64,000 nucleotides of DNA from Combretum micranthum. Its lineage: Eukaryota; Streptophyta; Magnoliopsida; Myrtales; Combretaceae. Under the pieces are notes generated by a model. That model was given only the letters and a program-made list of their open reading frames with translations, was not told the DNA's origin and made no database searches. The DNA lies in NCBI GenBank assembly GCA_024138025.1, contig JAMXBD010000114.1, positions 1,798,001 through 1,862,000 on the forward strand, given 5' to 3'. Of this stretch, positions 12,611-25,049 are shown piece after piece. The translations under genes were made by a program, and so were the position numbers. Each line of letters begins with the position of its first letter. Position 1 is the first letter of the stretch.

Positions 12611-13490
12611 AACAATGAGATTGTGGTGATTAATAAAAACGCATGTGGAATTTTTGGTTGGGGGCATTGGATGATCATGGAGTATGGGGTCGATCCAAAT
12701 AGGTATTCGAGTTTGATTTAAAATTTATAATCAACTTAAAATAATATAAACATGGTTAAAAGGGAGAGGGCAAACCAAACTCTTAAACGCTAAGATAATT
12801 TTAAACAAATATCTCATATAACTTGAAACAATATCCGAAAATGGTTTGTGCTTGCAATGACATTTTTAAGCAACAAATGGTATATCCACTTATCCATTCA
12901 CATAAAAATCGGTTGAATGGACAAATGTAAAATAACAATATAGAATCATACAAGGAGAACACTACATATTACTTGTTAAAAGCAAAAACGTGAAAAAACA
13001 AAAGAAGTGATTGAAACAAAAGGGTGAGCGACTAATAGACTAAACAATTTAGATGGTTTATATCATTATATGATAGTGGATAACGGTGAGGGCCTTTATG
13101 CGAACAAAAATCTACAAATCATATAGAAAATTGTTGTCATTTTGCAAAGAACATGCTATGGGAGTAGAGATGAAAATGGGTACCCAGATAATTACGCTAT
13201 TGTTTAGTTAGTTCAGCCAACAATTGCCAAACAACAATAGGAAGAGACATGAAGGGTGATAAAATTATTTGCAGGGATGTAAATCCTAGTGATAAGTTGC
13301 CATCTTAACCAATCTTAATCATCAACTTATATATATTTTTCTACATTTTTGTAGGCCAACTAGCCTTACCATTTTAACTATTGAGAGAACTATGGTAATT
13401 ACTTGAATGGTGGTTTTTCTGGTAGGCATGTTGTTCTTGAATTATTAATTAGCGCAGAATGAAATAGAAAGGTATCACTACCTATCAGAC

Positions 13491-13790
13491 CTAAAATTGT
13501 AAAACACATTATGTAAAATAGTTAATGACACAAGTATATTGCATCCAAACTAGTGGATAGGTGGGTTAGATCCTACACAGATCATGAGCCGGCAATCCAA
13601 CTAGTCAATGGAGGGATCATTCTCAGATCACGAATTGTATGGCTAAGCCGAGCCAATAAGTCATGCCTATTAGTGCTAGTATCGAGCAAGTTAAGCTGGG
13701 TGACAAGTCAAATTAAACGATGTCCATGTCTAGATATCAAACCTGCCATTGTAAAACTTATTATGTAGTAGTATTAATGACCACAAGTAT
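13491..13790 (+). repeat. 50-bp direct repeats flanking a ~200 bp segment
   Basis: A motif running from ATTGTAAAACACATTATGTA to CACAAGTATAT at 13494-13540 recurs at 13748-13788 as ATTGTAAAACTTATTATGTA to CACAAGTATAT. The intervening segment is less AT-rich and open on the plus strand, but its translation is not recognisable. It could be a diverged tandem duplication or a small insertion with long flanking repeats. Confidence 0.5.
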
Positions 13791-14874
13791 ATATCAATTC
13801 AACCATAAGTCCTTTCTTTCAGGGTAAGAAAGATATTTTTCAATTTTTAAGTTTGGAGCAATAGATTTTTAAGTCTCATATATATATCAGGATAGTGTAT
13901 AGATCAAGCTTTCCTGTTGGTGGACACGTTTGTTGTAAATAATAGCTATTGACAAATCATAACAACTTGTTTTAAGGCACTAGGATTGAAGCTAAAGTGA
14001 TTCTGTTCCCACTCCCACACTAAGATGCTTTCAAGATAGGTTCATGACTTCTTGAAGTTGGCTATTTTAACTTTGCATGGTATTTGGATTTTTTTTTTTT
14101 TTTTGCCATTTTTAATTCCTCGATTTCAGGGTGAAAATTACAATTTGTTCAAAGTTCTAAAAAGAAAATTACAATTTTACCATATCCTTTGTAGAGGGCT
14201 AAATCTAAATAATGAGATCTAAAGCTCGATAATGACTTGAACTTAACTCTTTAGACATAGTGATCAATAGGACCCAAAAAGTAAAGTTCATGAAATTGAA
14301 ATAACTAAGAGAGATTTTGGCATTATGGGTTTGAAGTAAAGATTACAAGACCAAAACAATTCATTTGGTCTTAACCTTTTTTCAAGGAGTTCTTACACGT
14401 AAAGAGGTTCTCCATGAGCTAGAGAGCTCCATGTAGAAATCCATCAATAGGACGATTCATTTCATTAGTTGATAGTTAGTATAATCCGACAAACATAATC
14501 AAGAGCCGAACTTTATAAATAATCAAAGCCGCTCCTCATTTGGCAGATTCAAAAAATGGAAGAAAATGCCATCGTCTTGTTGAAATACTTCTTGAAAAGA
14601 TTAAATAGAGCTTGGAGCAAAGAACATATTACCTATCATCTAAAACTTTAGGGTGGATATTATATAGTTCCTTCACATGTCACTTATGTGTCCTAGCTCC
14701 CTAAGATTGTCTACTCCTTCTCCCTACATTCTCACTCTTAGTCATTTTTTTTGTGTGTTTTCACACCACTCCTTTAAGGCACGTGCAAGGTAGGACGCAT
14801 ATTACACGCACGTAATCACTACAATCAAATTCACCCCACTACAACTTCAATTAAAGTTAAAGCTATATGTGTAT

Positions 14875-15280
14875 GTATATATATACACACACAAACACAT
14901 ACAAATACATATGTACATATATGTACTGCACAAATGTACACGTCTTATGTGAACCAATATATATACTCACACAAACGCATTAGATCAATTTTTATGTGAA
15001 TTGATAAGTGGATATACCATTTATTGTTGGAAATTTCATTTCAAGAATATATCATTGTCAGGTATTGTTTTGAGTTATACGAAATATTATTTAATATTAT
15101 CTTTGCATTTCACAGTTTGGTTTGCCCTCTCCCTTTTAACCATGTTTATTTTATTTTTAGTTCAATATATGCAGACAAACACACACACAAATACATATAT
15201 ACATATTACACAAATATACACGTCTCTTGTGGGCCATATATATATACATGCAAACACATACATATACAAATACACCCTAA
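14875..15280 (+). repeat. Duplicated TA/CA-rich segment
   Basis: About 100 bp at 14875-14975 recurs at 15178-15275. Both copies carry a (TA)n/(CA)n start, CACAAATRTACACGTCT, then TTGTG or ATGTG with TATATATA, then CAAACRCAT. The copies lie about 300 bp apart with non-repetitive sequence between them. Confidence 0.65.
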
Positions 15281-16420
15281 TAGTCATGATATGAAGCATT
15301 TAAAAAATAGTAATTTCATAATAAAAGTGAGACAATTACCATACATGAAGTGTTATGGGCTCCAATTTGACAAATTTTACTCTTGGGTCATTTAATAATA
15401 CCTCAATGGCAGATTATGATACAGTTACGTTAAAGTTTTTAGTAATAAAATAACTAGTGTATGATGCACCTATGTTGTGTGTGCAGGAACAAAAAAGTGG
15501 GAATAGTTATTTTTAGATAAAATAAAAATGCAAAGAAAGAGAGAGGAATAACTGTAGTGCTTTGGTGTATAATTTTTCATATCAATGATGCAGTTTTCCT
15601 TTTATAGTAATAGATAAAGTTAATTCCAGTTATAAAGTTTTCTATTCAAATTTGATATCCAAACTCATATGGTATAAAGTAGAAGGTAGAACCAGGAGGA
15701 ATAGATTACATTACATGTAATTTTCATGTGACACATCCACACTTGATTAATATCATTCAATTATATTGATGTATGTGATCATTGAAGAGTTAGTTGCGAC
15801 ATATGTGGTGAAGCCCACTTTGGTCTTATATTAATATGATTGATGGACCATATTATTCTGAGATGTATTTGGCAATAATAGCAGTATTTTACAATACCGA
15901 TATAGTTTATGCACAATTATAATGTCACGCACATATAGACCAAGTGGAAGATTATTAGGTTTATTTTTTAATAAACCAATTTTGTGGGCTTATATGTGTG
16001 AATTAAATTAATTGTACAATAAAACTATCATAATATTTAAAGTTCAAATAAAGTGATCTAATAAAGTTATGAAATTTAAATGTACCATTTATACATTGAT
16101 TATGGAATATTATGTGTAGAGACGAAATATTTTCTTTCCTATTTTATGATTGGTAAAATGGGAAACAATAATTATGGAAATTATATAAATATATATGGTC
16201 ATGGTCCCAAGTGATGAGTATCACACAATACTCTTCTGATACCCCATCATCAAAGAGAATAAAGAGAGAAAGGAAATCTCCTAAAGGGTGCTTATTAACT
16301 TAGAAGACCAAACCATTCAAATGAAATGATCTTATACATCTTCCATATCATGAATTTAGGTTTACTTCCACAATTACTTCTATGTGTTTGTACCTTAATC
16401 TTACACATGTGTTATTTAAT

Positions 16421-16719
16421 GGGTAAATTACACCAACAGGTCCCAACGTTTGGGAGTAAGTATGTTTGAGGACCAAACATTTCGAATGGTTAAAAAGAGG
16501 TCTCTGCGTTTAGGGATAAGTTAATTTAAGGTCTCAACATTTGAAGAAGTGAGTCAACAAGAACACGTGTCAACAAAAGAAGAGCCTTATGAATTTTAAT
16601 TAAATATTCTCTCTTATTGACACGTATCCTTTGGGACCCAAATTGACTTACTTTTTCAAATGTTGGGATCTTAAATGAACTTACTTCCAAACGTTAGGAC
16701 CTTCTGATGTAATTCACTC
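16421..16719. mobile_element. MITE with long terminal inverted repeats and 9-bp target duplication
   Basis: A ~300 bp element. The left end GGGTAAATTACACCAAC...GGTCCCAACGTTTGGGAGTAAGT is matched by the inverted right end GAGTGAATTACATCAGAAGGTCCTAACGTTTGGAAGTAAGT, about 40 bp with few mismatches. It is flanked by TTATTTAAT at 16412-16420 and 16721-16729, with one extra base at 16720. It has no coding capacity. A 9-bp duplication favours a Mutator-like origin, but 8 bp (hAT) cannot be excluded. A second, more decayed copy is at 55387-55661. Confidence 0.85.
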
Positions 16720-16729
16720 ATTATTTAAT

Positions 16730-19700
16730 TTAAGGATATAAGAAGGATTTATTTAGATTGTCTGATTTTTATCTATATCAAATCTACATATATAACTTAT
16801 TTATATCATATATGTTTAATCCGTTTATGAGTAAAATTATCAATTTTTCATCGGTATTTATTTCTTGACAAACATCTATTTAAAAACGATAAAAGTATGA
16901 TGTCAAAATAATCATAATATGATGAAACAAAAGATCCCATCATGAATGATTTACCTCCTAAATCATATGATAATACATCTCAAGCAATTTCCCTTTAGGA
17001 AAAAGAAATCACATGGAGACCACAGGATCTCAAAATCCATGATCTATAACTTATTGAATAAGCAATTTTTAGCAACAATGGAAAAATCTTGTCAAATTGT
17101 TAGTACCTAGATTGGTCGGTTTTGTTTTAAAATTAATTTATGGTACCTCATCAATTGCTTCCATTTGAAAATTATGAATTTGATAAGATAATCTCGAAAG
17201 TATAAAATTTGTGATTTACAACCTATTAAACTTGGCTTTTCTAACAAAAGTTAAAAGTTAATGCTCATAAATTTTCAAAGACTTAGAATGGCTTGTTTTG
17301 CTCTAAGATCATCTAATGATACTTCACTAGCTATTCCCCTTTGAAAAAAATAGAAATTTAATCAGGTGAATTAGTAATATGCCTAGATCCTTAGAAGATC
17401 CAAAAACACGATCTTGAGTGTACAACCAACTATTAAGTTGGAGATTAACAACGCTCTACTTTCAAAAATACGATGGTCCTATGCATAGCAAATGATAACA
17501 TTTGAATCTTTTGGATTTTCTAACACCAAAAAGAAGAGTTTTTATGAGTTCTTAAAGGACTTGTGCTAAAAATAAAACTTCTTTGATGTTATTAATCATT
17601 CTTTTCAATGAGTTGTTTAATTGTAATGAAGTAGTTTGGGTGATTAAACAAGTAAGAATAGCACTCCTAGTAACGCTAGAAATCAAGATGAGATTTTGTG
17701 TGATGTTAATAGTACCATATGGTGTTCATATCTTAGTGTGTTGTATAATCCATTGAATAATATATAGATATATATATATATATTGCTTTTTTAAGAAATG
17801 GCTCTCAAGTGGTCTTGCAAGGATTTATAAATAGTTAAAAGCTTATCACAAAAGCAAGATCTTAGAGGATTGAGAGGTGCACAAAGAGCTTATTATGCAA
17901 AATTGAGAAGATCCCGAGTATGAGCACCCACTTTTTGAAGGAACACTAGAGAAGAAAACCAAGGAGACCTCATGTAAGATCAATGAAGTTCCTATTCAAA
18001 TGATTAAGAAAGGAGGTGGAATAGGGGTAATGTATGAAGAAAACCACTCGAATCCATAATAAATGGATTTGTCGAAATTTTACTTGTGATAACGAGAGCG
18101 AGCCTTTTTTCAATCCAATGTAATTGGACTTTCACATGCAAGGTTACTAAGGAGTCAACCACTTTAAGATAAAAAGTAGCTCTTCGTTATTCGAACCTTG
18201 CTATTACATGTCTATCTAGATCCAGTGAATTAACTTGATAGGACCCAATGAATGAGGAGTGCAAATGTTGATGGCATTAAATATTTGGTTGAGGTGCTGT
18301 ATTTTATAGATGGCTTTCAAACAAAGAGGAGATGCCCAACCATTCAATTGTTTTTGTCAGTCAATCTATGATTGTGATGGATGTTACTGAATTTAGAGAT
18401 TGTGAATCCTATCATCTAGAGGTTAATCAACTAGGTTCATTTTTTTCAATTGGTGAGCCTTTTCCAATTCATTGAATCATTCACATACACACATATATAT
18501 ATTTAGTGTTTGATAAATATTGAGGGGAAAAAACACATGATACTTTTAAATTATAAAGGAAATTATAAAGATTTGCATGTTGCCAAAAAATAAAAAGTTA
18601 ATAATAATTTAAAAAAATGTTGCAAAATTTAAGAATATTTGACAAAATAGAATTTTTTTTTTCTTTTGGTATATTTAGGATCCATTTGTAAAATATTTAC
18701 TAATATTTTCTCGTTGAACTTAATTATCAAAATAGGCCATTAAAATTGCATGTTATATATGCCACTTTAGTTTTCAAAAGACTCGCAAGTGGAAAATGAA
18801 AGATGCGCTCAAAGTAACACAAAAGTCTCACATGTATAACCTAATGGATATACAAAATCACTACTCACATGTCATACATGTGATTGCACTAGCGATTTTG
18901 CTTAACATATCTCACAAGTAATACATGTGATATAGAAAGGTAAAATTCTACAAATCGCATTCTTTACAAGTGATTTGTTTGCATAACATACATCTTCAAA
19001 ATGTGATTTTAGGAGTCAATTCTAGAAATTAAATTGCTTGTCCCCTACACTAATAATTATTTTCTTAAGAAAGGATTAAATTAACCTTTCACTTTAACAA
19101 AATACTAAGTAGACTACAAATTATGAATTATGAGGATTTACTAACTCTTTATGCAATTACATGAATAATATAGTATAATTATAAAAAAAAGGGTTTATGA
19201 AAGATAAAATCAAATTCCAAGATGCAAAGGCCGGTCACAAATTTCATAACAAATTATGAACAAAAACCAAATCGACAAAGGAGTGAAGCAAAATTACTAA
19301 TTTTGAAGGACTACCATCGGATTCGAGATAGAACTAGCAATTTTATTCTTTTATTTTTTTTATTTTTTGTTAAGTAAGGATCTTGTGTAAGCCAAAGACT
19401 ATTAGCGATATAAAACAAAGCGGCAACGAATGCAAGGATAGTACGATTGTTTTTTCTACTAATAAAGTTAAAATCAAGAAGAATCATGGAAAATGAAGCA
19501 GGTTTATGCTTAAAACAAAAAAATAAATGAATGGAAAAAAATGGTTTCAAATTATAAAGTAAAGCTCCTAACTACATAACAACAATACGAATTCAATAGC
19601 AGAACTGTGGAGAAAACCCATAATGGTATGAATTTAAACACATCCACAATAATAATTCTTCTTCTTCTTTTTTTTCCGAGTCTTTTTACTATAGAAGAAA

Positions 19701-20317
19701 ATTATATAATGCGAACTTTGAAATTTTGTCGGTGTGAAATTTTCTAACTTCACATAATTTAAGCAGAATATTTGGGGAAAAATATTAAAAAAAAAAAGCA
19801 AAAGTTGTTGTTTTTATTTTTTAAAACAATCGATCTTAATTACCAAAAATCATTGAAAGTCAAAGCATCACATCGATGTCCCACTGGTCAAAGGCTAAAC
19901 ATTGAATAATGTTCCCAAATTTACACCAAGTGGAGATAATGTTAGGAAATTTAATAAGGAATACGAATTTGTAAAAGCATATTTATGAATCATGACACCA
20001 AAGGAGAGTTAACAGACATCTAAAGCAGTCCTACGTAATGCTTAAGTAGGCTACTGGTCTGCCGAGAGCTTTCATGACGTATTAAAACAGAAAAAAAGAA
20101 AATCTTAACCCTATGAAATTTAACAATTTTCATTTTATTAGTCTCTAAGAAAACTATAAATGAAAATAAAAACTTCATTTCATACGTGATATATAATTAT
20201 TAATTATATTCTAATACATGCATATTACGGTAGGCATCCATTTTGAATTTCAGACTTGAAAGTTGGAATTGACTTGATGAAAACTCAAGTACACTCATTT
20301 ACTTAAAAGAAATTAAC

Positions 20318-20356
<39 letters not shown>

Positions 20357-20900
20357 ATGCTTATCATCAACTAAAACTTTTTAAGTCCACAAATTCATCC
20401 AGTCAACTATTATAAGGTTTGAGCTCAATCTAATAAATTATTTCGATATGTCAAGCCTGATTAGATTATAGACGAAACAAATCTAAGAAAAATTGAGCCT
20501 AAATGAAGTAACTCCTGCATAGGTAATGAATTTGGCGTAGTTATACCCCTAGCCATATAAACCCATCTCATAATTTAATAATCAATTCACATAGCAAAAA
20601 TTTTCTGTTCATCAACACACAAGAACCATGGAATTTTCCTTCAATGGAGGTAGAAGTCGATAGCATTCTCAAGTTTTCCCGAGCTAATAACATGGGAAAA
20701 ATTTTTACCAAAAACTAAGTTGGACCAAATCCTGACAAAAGTGCTCCACCCTGACTTTATCTGAAACTCTTAGCGGGTCTTTGAATCTTAACTGGCAGTC
20801 AAAAGGGAACATCAAATACTGATCCTACTCAATAATTTCTCTGAGCACCACAAACAGAAATGTGCCATGGGAGCCTCAGGACCATTGTCCATTGTTAACT
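16730..20900. other. Intergenic, no gene seen
   Basis: AT-rich, with no supported coding region on either strand. At 18830-19020 there are several loosely repeated TGTGATTT / CATACATGTGAT words, resembling those at 26100-26400. (TA)n tracts occur at 17763-17783 and 20321-20354. The minus-strand frame at 19311-19550 is a chance opening in low-complexity sequence. Confidence 0.5.
20321..20354. repeat. (AT)17 microsatellite
   Basis: An uninterrupted AT dinucleotide run of about 34 bp. Confidence 0.95.
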
Positions 20901-21224
20901 ACTTTTATATATTTCATGACTAAGGTTTTGTGCCTTACAATGTGTGGCCGAAATGGGATATTCACACACAGCCAACATTTGTCCAATCTCAGTGGCATCT
21001 GTAAATTTAATATGCCAACAGTTACATGATTTGTATTGCACCAGGCCTAAGAGCTACCACGTTGATAGGGCTGTGTGGTCCATATGTCCTATTGGCAATA
21101 AATCCTGGAAGCAGAACCGCCCAGACTCTGGTTGGCTAAGGAGACAACTAACCAGAAAGCAGGGATATTAGTCCAAGGAAGCACAAGACCACAACAGGAA
21201 ACATACAAAAGGCCATCCGGTTGA

Positions 21225-21300
21225 CTGAAGTAGCTCAGTAGGTCAATATCCTTCCCAATTATTTACTGATTCAAAAGGGAAAAAGTGAAAGACCTATGTG
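21225..21300 (+). repeat. Possible tRNA-derived SINE or tRNA-like fragment
   Basis: TAGCTCAGTAGG at 21231-21242 fits the RNA polymerase III A-box consensus, and TGATTCAAAA at 21268-21277 is a weak B box about 26 bp further on. An A-rich stretch follows. No cloverleaf could be built, so it is not a functional tRNA gene. The SINE call is tentative. Confidence 0.3.
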
Positions 21301-22084
21301 AATTGAACCTACCTATAAGATTCTTCTGATAGGCTGGTATAAAAGGAGGAGGTTGCGGTTAAATTAAAGCAGAGAAGAAATCTAGTGACAATGTCTAGTG
21401 ATTCCTCAAAAAACAAAACCAAGAAAAGGGTATCAAAGAGTGAAGTACTAAAAGAGAAAAGACCACCAAGGAGTGAAGCACTAAAGGAGAAAAGGGCAAG
21501 GTTTTACATAATACGACGGTGTGTATACATGCTGTTGTGTTGGAAAGAGCAAAGGGAATAAAAGAAACCATTTTTTTCTTTTTTCTTTTTTCAAATTTAT
21601 ATGCACCATTCATGCTTCTCGAGCAGTTCTTCTCAAAGCCTTGTAAACCAGATTTGAAGATGGAAGACAATAAGGGCTGTAGCATAAAATATGTTTCTGG
21701 AGGGACAATACAATACCATAAGCGACATCATGGGACAAATAGGTAAAAAACTTATTTTTCTAGTCTTTTTTCCATTGTAGCAAATACCTTCATCTGCATC
21801 TAACTTTGCCCATAGTCCTCTAACATCCAAGGTGATAACATCAGCAAAAACAATAGGATATGACAGTTCCAACCTCTAAAGATGATGCACAAAGATAAAG
21901 CATAACAAGTCAATCAACATCGAAGCATCTGCAGTAGCCTGGGGACACGAAAAAGGAGGAAAACAAGAAGCTCCAAGAATAGCAGCTTGATAAATGCAAA
22001 AGCAGAAAACTGACAATGATGTTAGGAATCTGATCCTGTGCATCAATGTTTAATTTTTTTCTTTATTAACACTGAGTAAAGGTG

Positions 22085-22330
22085 AAACCACGGAGCAACT
22101 GGTTAAGTTGCTCTTCAATGACAGAAATGTCGTGTGTTCAAGGTGGGAAAACAGCATCTTGCCAAATGCAAGGGTGAGGCTATGTGCTCATGTGACCATG
22201 CTGTCGCTGGGAAAGTACTTCACCAAATAGAAGTGCATCATTTACAAATTAAGAATGTTCGACCCTTATCTTATGTTTATGGGTACTGTGCTAATTGTAT
22301 ACAATGCCAAGATTGGAAAAGCTAATTTTC
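22085..22330 (+). mobile_element. tRNA-derived SINE
   Basis: The segment opens with GAAACCACGGAGCAACTGG. It has an A-box-like TGGTTAAGTTGC (22100-22111), TCAATGACAGAAATGTCGTG and a B-box-like TGTTCAAGGT (22135-22144), followed by AACAGCATCTTGCCAAATGC and a GC-richer body. This order is typical of a widespread plant SINE type with an internal Pol III promoter and no protein. The 3' end is approximate and I see no clear target duplication. Confidence 0.6.
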
Positions 22331-22894
22331 TCAAGTCTTTTGTTTCTTGTTAGTAAGTAAATCTCCAGTCATTGTCCCAACTAAAATTAACTAAAGAAAA
22401 GATACACTCGTATGCCAATCATTATTTATCTTAAAAGAATATTTTACTGGATGTATGTTTTAAACAAATCTCAATAGATGGAAGAGTGTGAAAGGATTTC
22501 TCTCCAATATACCATGTATAGATATGAGCCTTGGCACAGCCATTGAGTTGCCCCTTTGGGTTATGGAAACAAATTCTTATGCAAAATGCAAAGGCATAGC
22601 TGTGTCCATATCCCTTTGTTGCAACTCGCATGCACCTAAAGTTAGTTGAGAATTGCCTTTCCTATACACTTCCTTAGCTATTGTTGTAAAAATAAGTAAC
22701 CTCCCCTGCAATGTCATTCTTTCAACACAATTTTACTGAAATTAACCAAGAAATATATATGTGCGCGTATATGAACATCATCACTCCCCCTCACTTCCAC
22801 ACTAGACAGGCAGTTTGTGCATCGTGTAAGCCATACATGTGTGTGTGACCAGTTACATCCAACTTCCAAGCACATTAACCATGTAAATATCTAC

Positions 22895-23015
22895 ACTTCA
22901 GTGAGATTTGAACCTATAACCATATGTGATATGTCATAAGAGATTTGAACCTATAACCATATGTGATATGTCATGAGAGATCCATACCTTAATCATTAAA
23001 CCAATTCGTTGGGCT
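22895..23015 (-). mobile_element. SINE-like element with internal 37-bp duplication
   Basis: On the minus strand the order is CCCAACGAATTGGTTTAATG (start near 23013), then an A-box-like region and a B-box-like GGTTCAAATCTC, as in tRNA-derived SINEs. The B-box segment is duplicated in tandem: 22903-22939 and 22940-22976 are almost identical 37-bp units. Few point differences separate them, so the duplication is recent or still unstable. Confidence 0.5.
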
Positions 23016-24594
23016 TCATTAGTATTCATTTAACTAAGTGGTTAAATTTTAATCTGGAGATGATCAGCTTCAAAACTTTCCACTCTAGAATTGATGTAGA
23101 GCAAAATGGCTTGCTCAACATTTTATCCAGATATGAGGACTGGTAAAAGAACTGATCCGGTGAAAACAAGATATAAGCAAAAGAGTTTTAGATGAGGAAA
23201 TTAAAGTTTCTAACCATCTCCAAGACAGAAAAAATCCAACAGAAGAAGGAAAAGCCCTTGGAACCTTCATCTACTTTGTCCTTCAACTTTGAACAAATTT
23301 AAGTAAATAATCAATATAATAACAGTGCTCGACAAAGTATTTCCAACGCATTTGCCCATCCATGTCACAGTAAATTGACCCCGACTTTGTTTTTCATACC
23401 TAGAGACTACATGGTATGAGACACCAAAATGCAATTTACAAAAGTGGAAAAGATTGAGTTCACAAAAACCATAAAATGCAAAATGGAACAACGAACGACT
23501 GGAGGAATCCAGCTCACCTAGCCAGAGGTTTTTAAAGCTTTCTCTCATTCTTTTTTCAGCACCTTGATGCTGCAAATAAAATCCATGCAAAGCTAATATC
23601 AATACAGATAACAAGCAGAATGCATACAAACTCACTCAACATACTCAGAATTAAAAATCTAAGTTCAACATCCACACAAAATTTCAATTTTTCCCAAGAA
23701 AGGCCAAAGGTCAATACACTTAAAAAGGAAATTGTCTCCCCGTAGTTAGACACCAATAGGAACATGACTCTTCTGTTGCCATATGTAGGCCAGATTCATA
23801 TATTGCATTCATCTCCATTAACGGGCATTCAATATGCAATGTAGGGACTAGATAGACAAATAAGCATCTTATTCCAACCACATCCTACGATTCGTTTCCA
23901 ATGCCTTGTCCTTATTCCAACATGTTACTAAATGTGTTGGATATTTCGTCCATGGCCCACTTTTGATGTTATCTACTCATTCATACACAGCCAAAATGCG
24001 GGGAAAAATATTTGCTATACCTGACTTTCTGTCTTGAGCATGTCTCAAACATCTAGATATGAAACTAATGCAAACCTATATATTTTGTATTTTTGTTTCA
24101 TTAGATCATGTGGGATAAATATTTGCTGCCCCCCACTTTATGTTTAGAGGATGTATCTCCTATTAAACCATATGCGTGTATGTGATTAGTGGGGACACAC
24201 TCGAGACAAAGAACCGGAGACAGCAAATGTTTATTCCAAAGCGTAATCGATAGAAACACCGAATCCAGACGAATAGAACTTATCCCCTGAAATCAACCAT
24301 TCAACACAAAAATACGATGCAACTCATCAGCTAACGACTAGAATCGAAATTTCACAAACCCTAGTAATCCAAATTTCACAAAAACGGCACACTCAACCGA
24401 TGTACCGATAAATAAAATCATTTAAAACGCAATAATACAATTTGGAAATTAGCGAATCCAATTATTCAAACACCGTTATGAGGAATTGAGATTAAAATTT
24501 GTCCAAAACCTAGCAATAAGATTCTTACAATTAACAAGCCAATGTATTCACGAATCACTCAAATTTTAATTTTTATATACCACGATGAATTCGA

Positions 24595-24945
24595 TCAAAC
24601 GGGAAGCTTGGAGACATCATTGCGATTGAGATCACCGTCGACGGTGACGGAGGAGGAACCAGAGGAATGGGATGGAGCTAGAGGAATATCATCGGCTTCC
24701 TCATCATCGTCGTCGACATCGTCCGTGGAGATGTTGACGCAGGAGAATCGATCGAGAGAAGAGAAGAATGCGCCCGAAACTGTGGATCCGAGCCAAAAGG
24801 CCAGATTATCGATGGTCTCACGAGAGACGAGACCGCTGTAAGGAACGGTGGAGGTGACGGCGTTATCGCTGGCTGTGGTAGTAGCGGTGGTAGGGGTGGT
24901 GGTTGGGGTGGTGGTGGTGGTCGGGTTGGTGCTTGTGTTCTCCAT
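24595..24945 (-). CDS. Unrecognised 116-residue protein with acidic stretch
   Basis: I do not recognise a named family. The protein begins with a Thr/Pro/Ala low-complexity region (residues about 5-30). An ordered-looking central part follows (about 36-70, with SRETIDNLAFWLG and FSCVNIST), then an acidic run of Asp/Glu (about 73-85) and a Ser-rich tail ending in SKLPV. There is no signal peptide or membrane segment. The ATG at 24945 is the first in frame and the region has coding-like GC content. A GT donor directly after the stop (24580-24579) and an AG acceptor at 23571-23570 could define a 3'-UTR intron. Low-complexity ends with a well-formed middle suggest a small conserved plant protein, but that is inference. 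The overlapping frames on both strands are shadows. Confidence 0.6.
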   Translation of the reverse strand: MENTSTNPTTTTTPTTTPTTATTTASDNAVTSTVPYSGLVSRETIDNLAFWLGSTVSGAFFSSLDRFSCVNISTDDVDDDDEEADDIPLAPSHSSGSSSVTVDGDLNRNDVSKLPV

Positions 24946-25049
24946 CTTCGGTGCCCTTCGGTTGTTTGGTCTGGGGAAGGAATAGGAGAAATTTCAGAGT
25001 TTGATTTTTGACTTGGGAGCTGTGTTTGTGCCCTGTCCAAATATGGCAA

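Larger units (their letters stand above)
12610..16411. other. Intergenic with local duplications, no gene seen
   Basis: No supported coding region. Two local duplications are listed separately (13491-13790 and 14875-15280). A T-run lies near 14089-14104. The open frames at 15001-15395 come from the TA/CA-rich repeats and are not genes. Confidence 0.5.
20900..24594. other. Intergenic or UTR/intron region downstream of the 116-residue gene
   Basis: Apart from the SINE-like loci, no gene is supported. A short minus-strand segment starting at 23569 after a good acceptor (TTTGCAG) may be a spliced 3'-UTR exon of the gene at 24595-24945. Its translation has no recognisable features. The region 20944-21700 is less AT-rich but shows no family signature. 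Confidence 0.35.

Noticed and set aside
15001..15395. 97- and 123-codon plus-strand frames
   Set aside because: They run through the duplicated TA/CA-rich segment and consist mostly of Tyr/Ile/His/Thr repeats.
21231..21300. tRNA gene
   Set aside because: The A-box match is good, but no acceptor, anticodon or T-arm pairing could be drawn; kept only as a tentative SINE-like locus.
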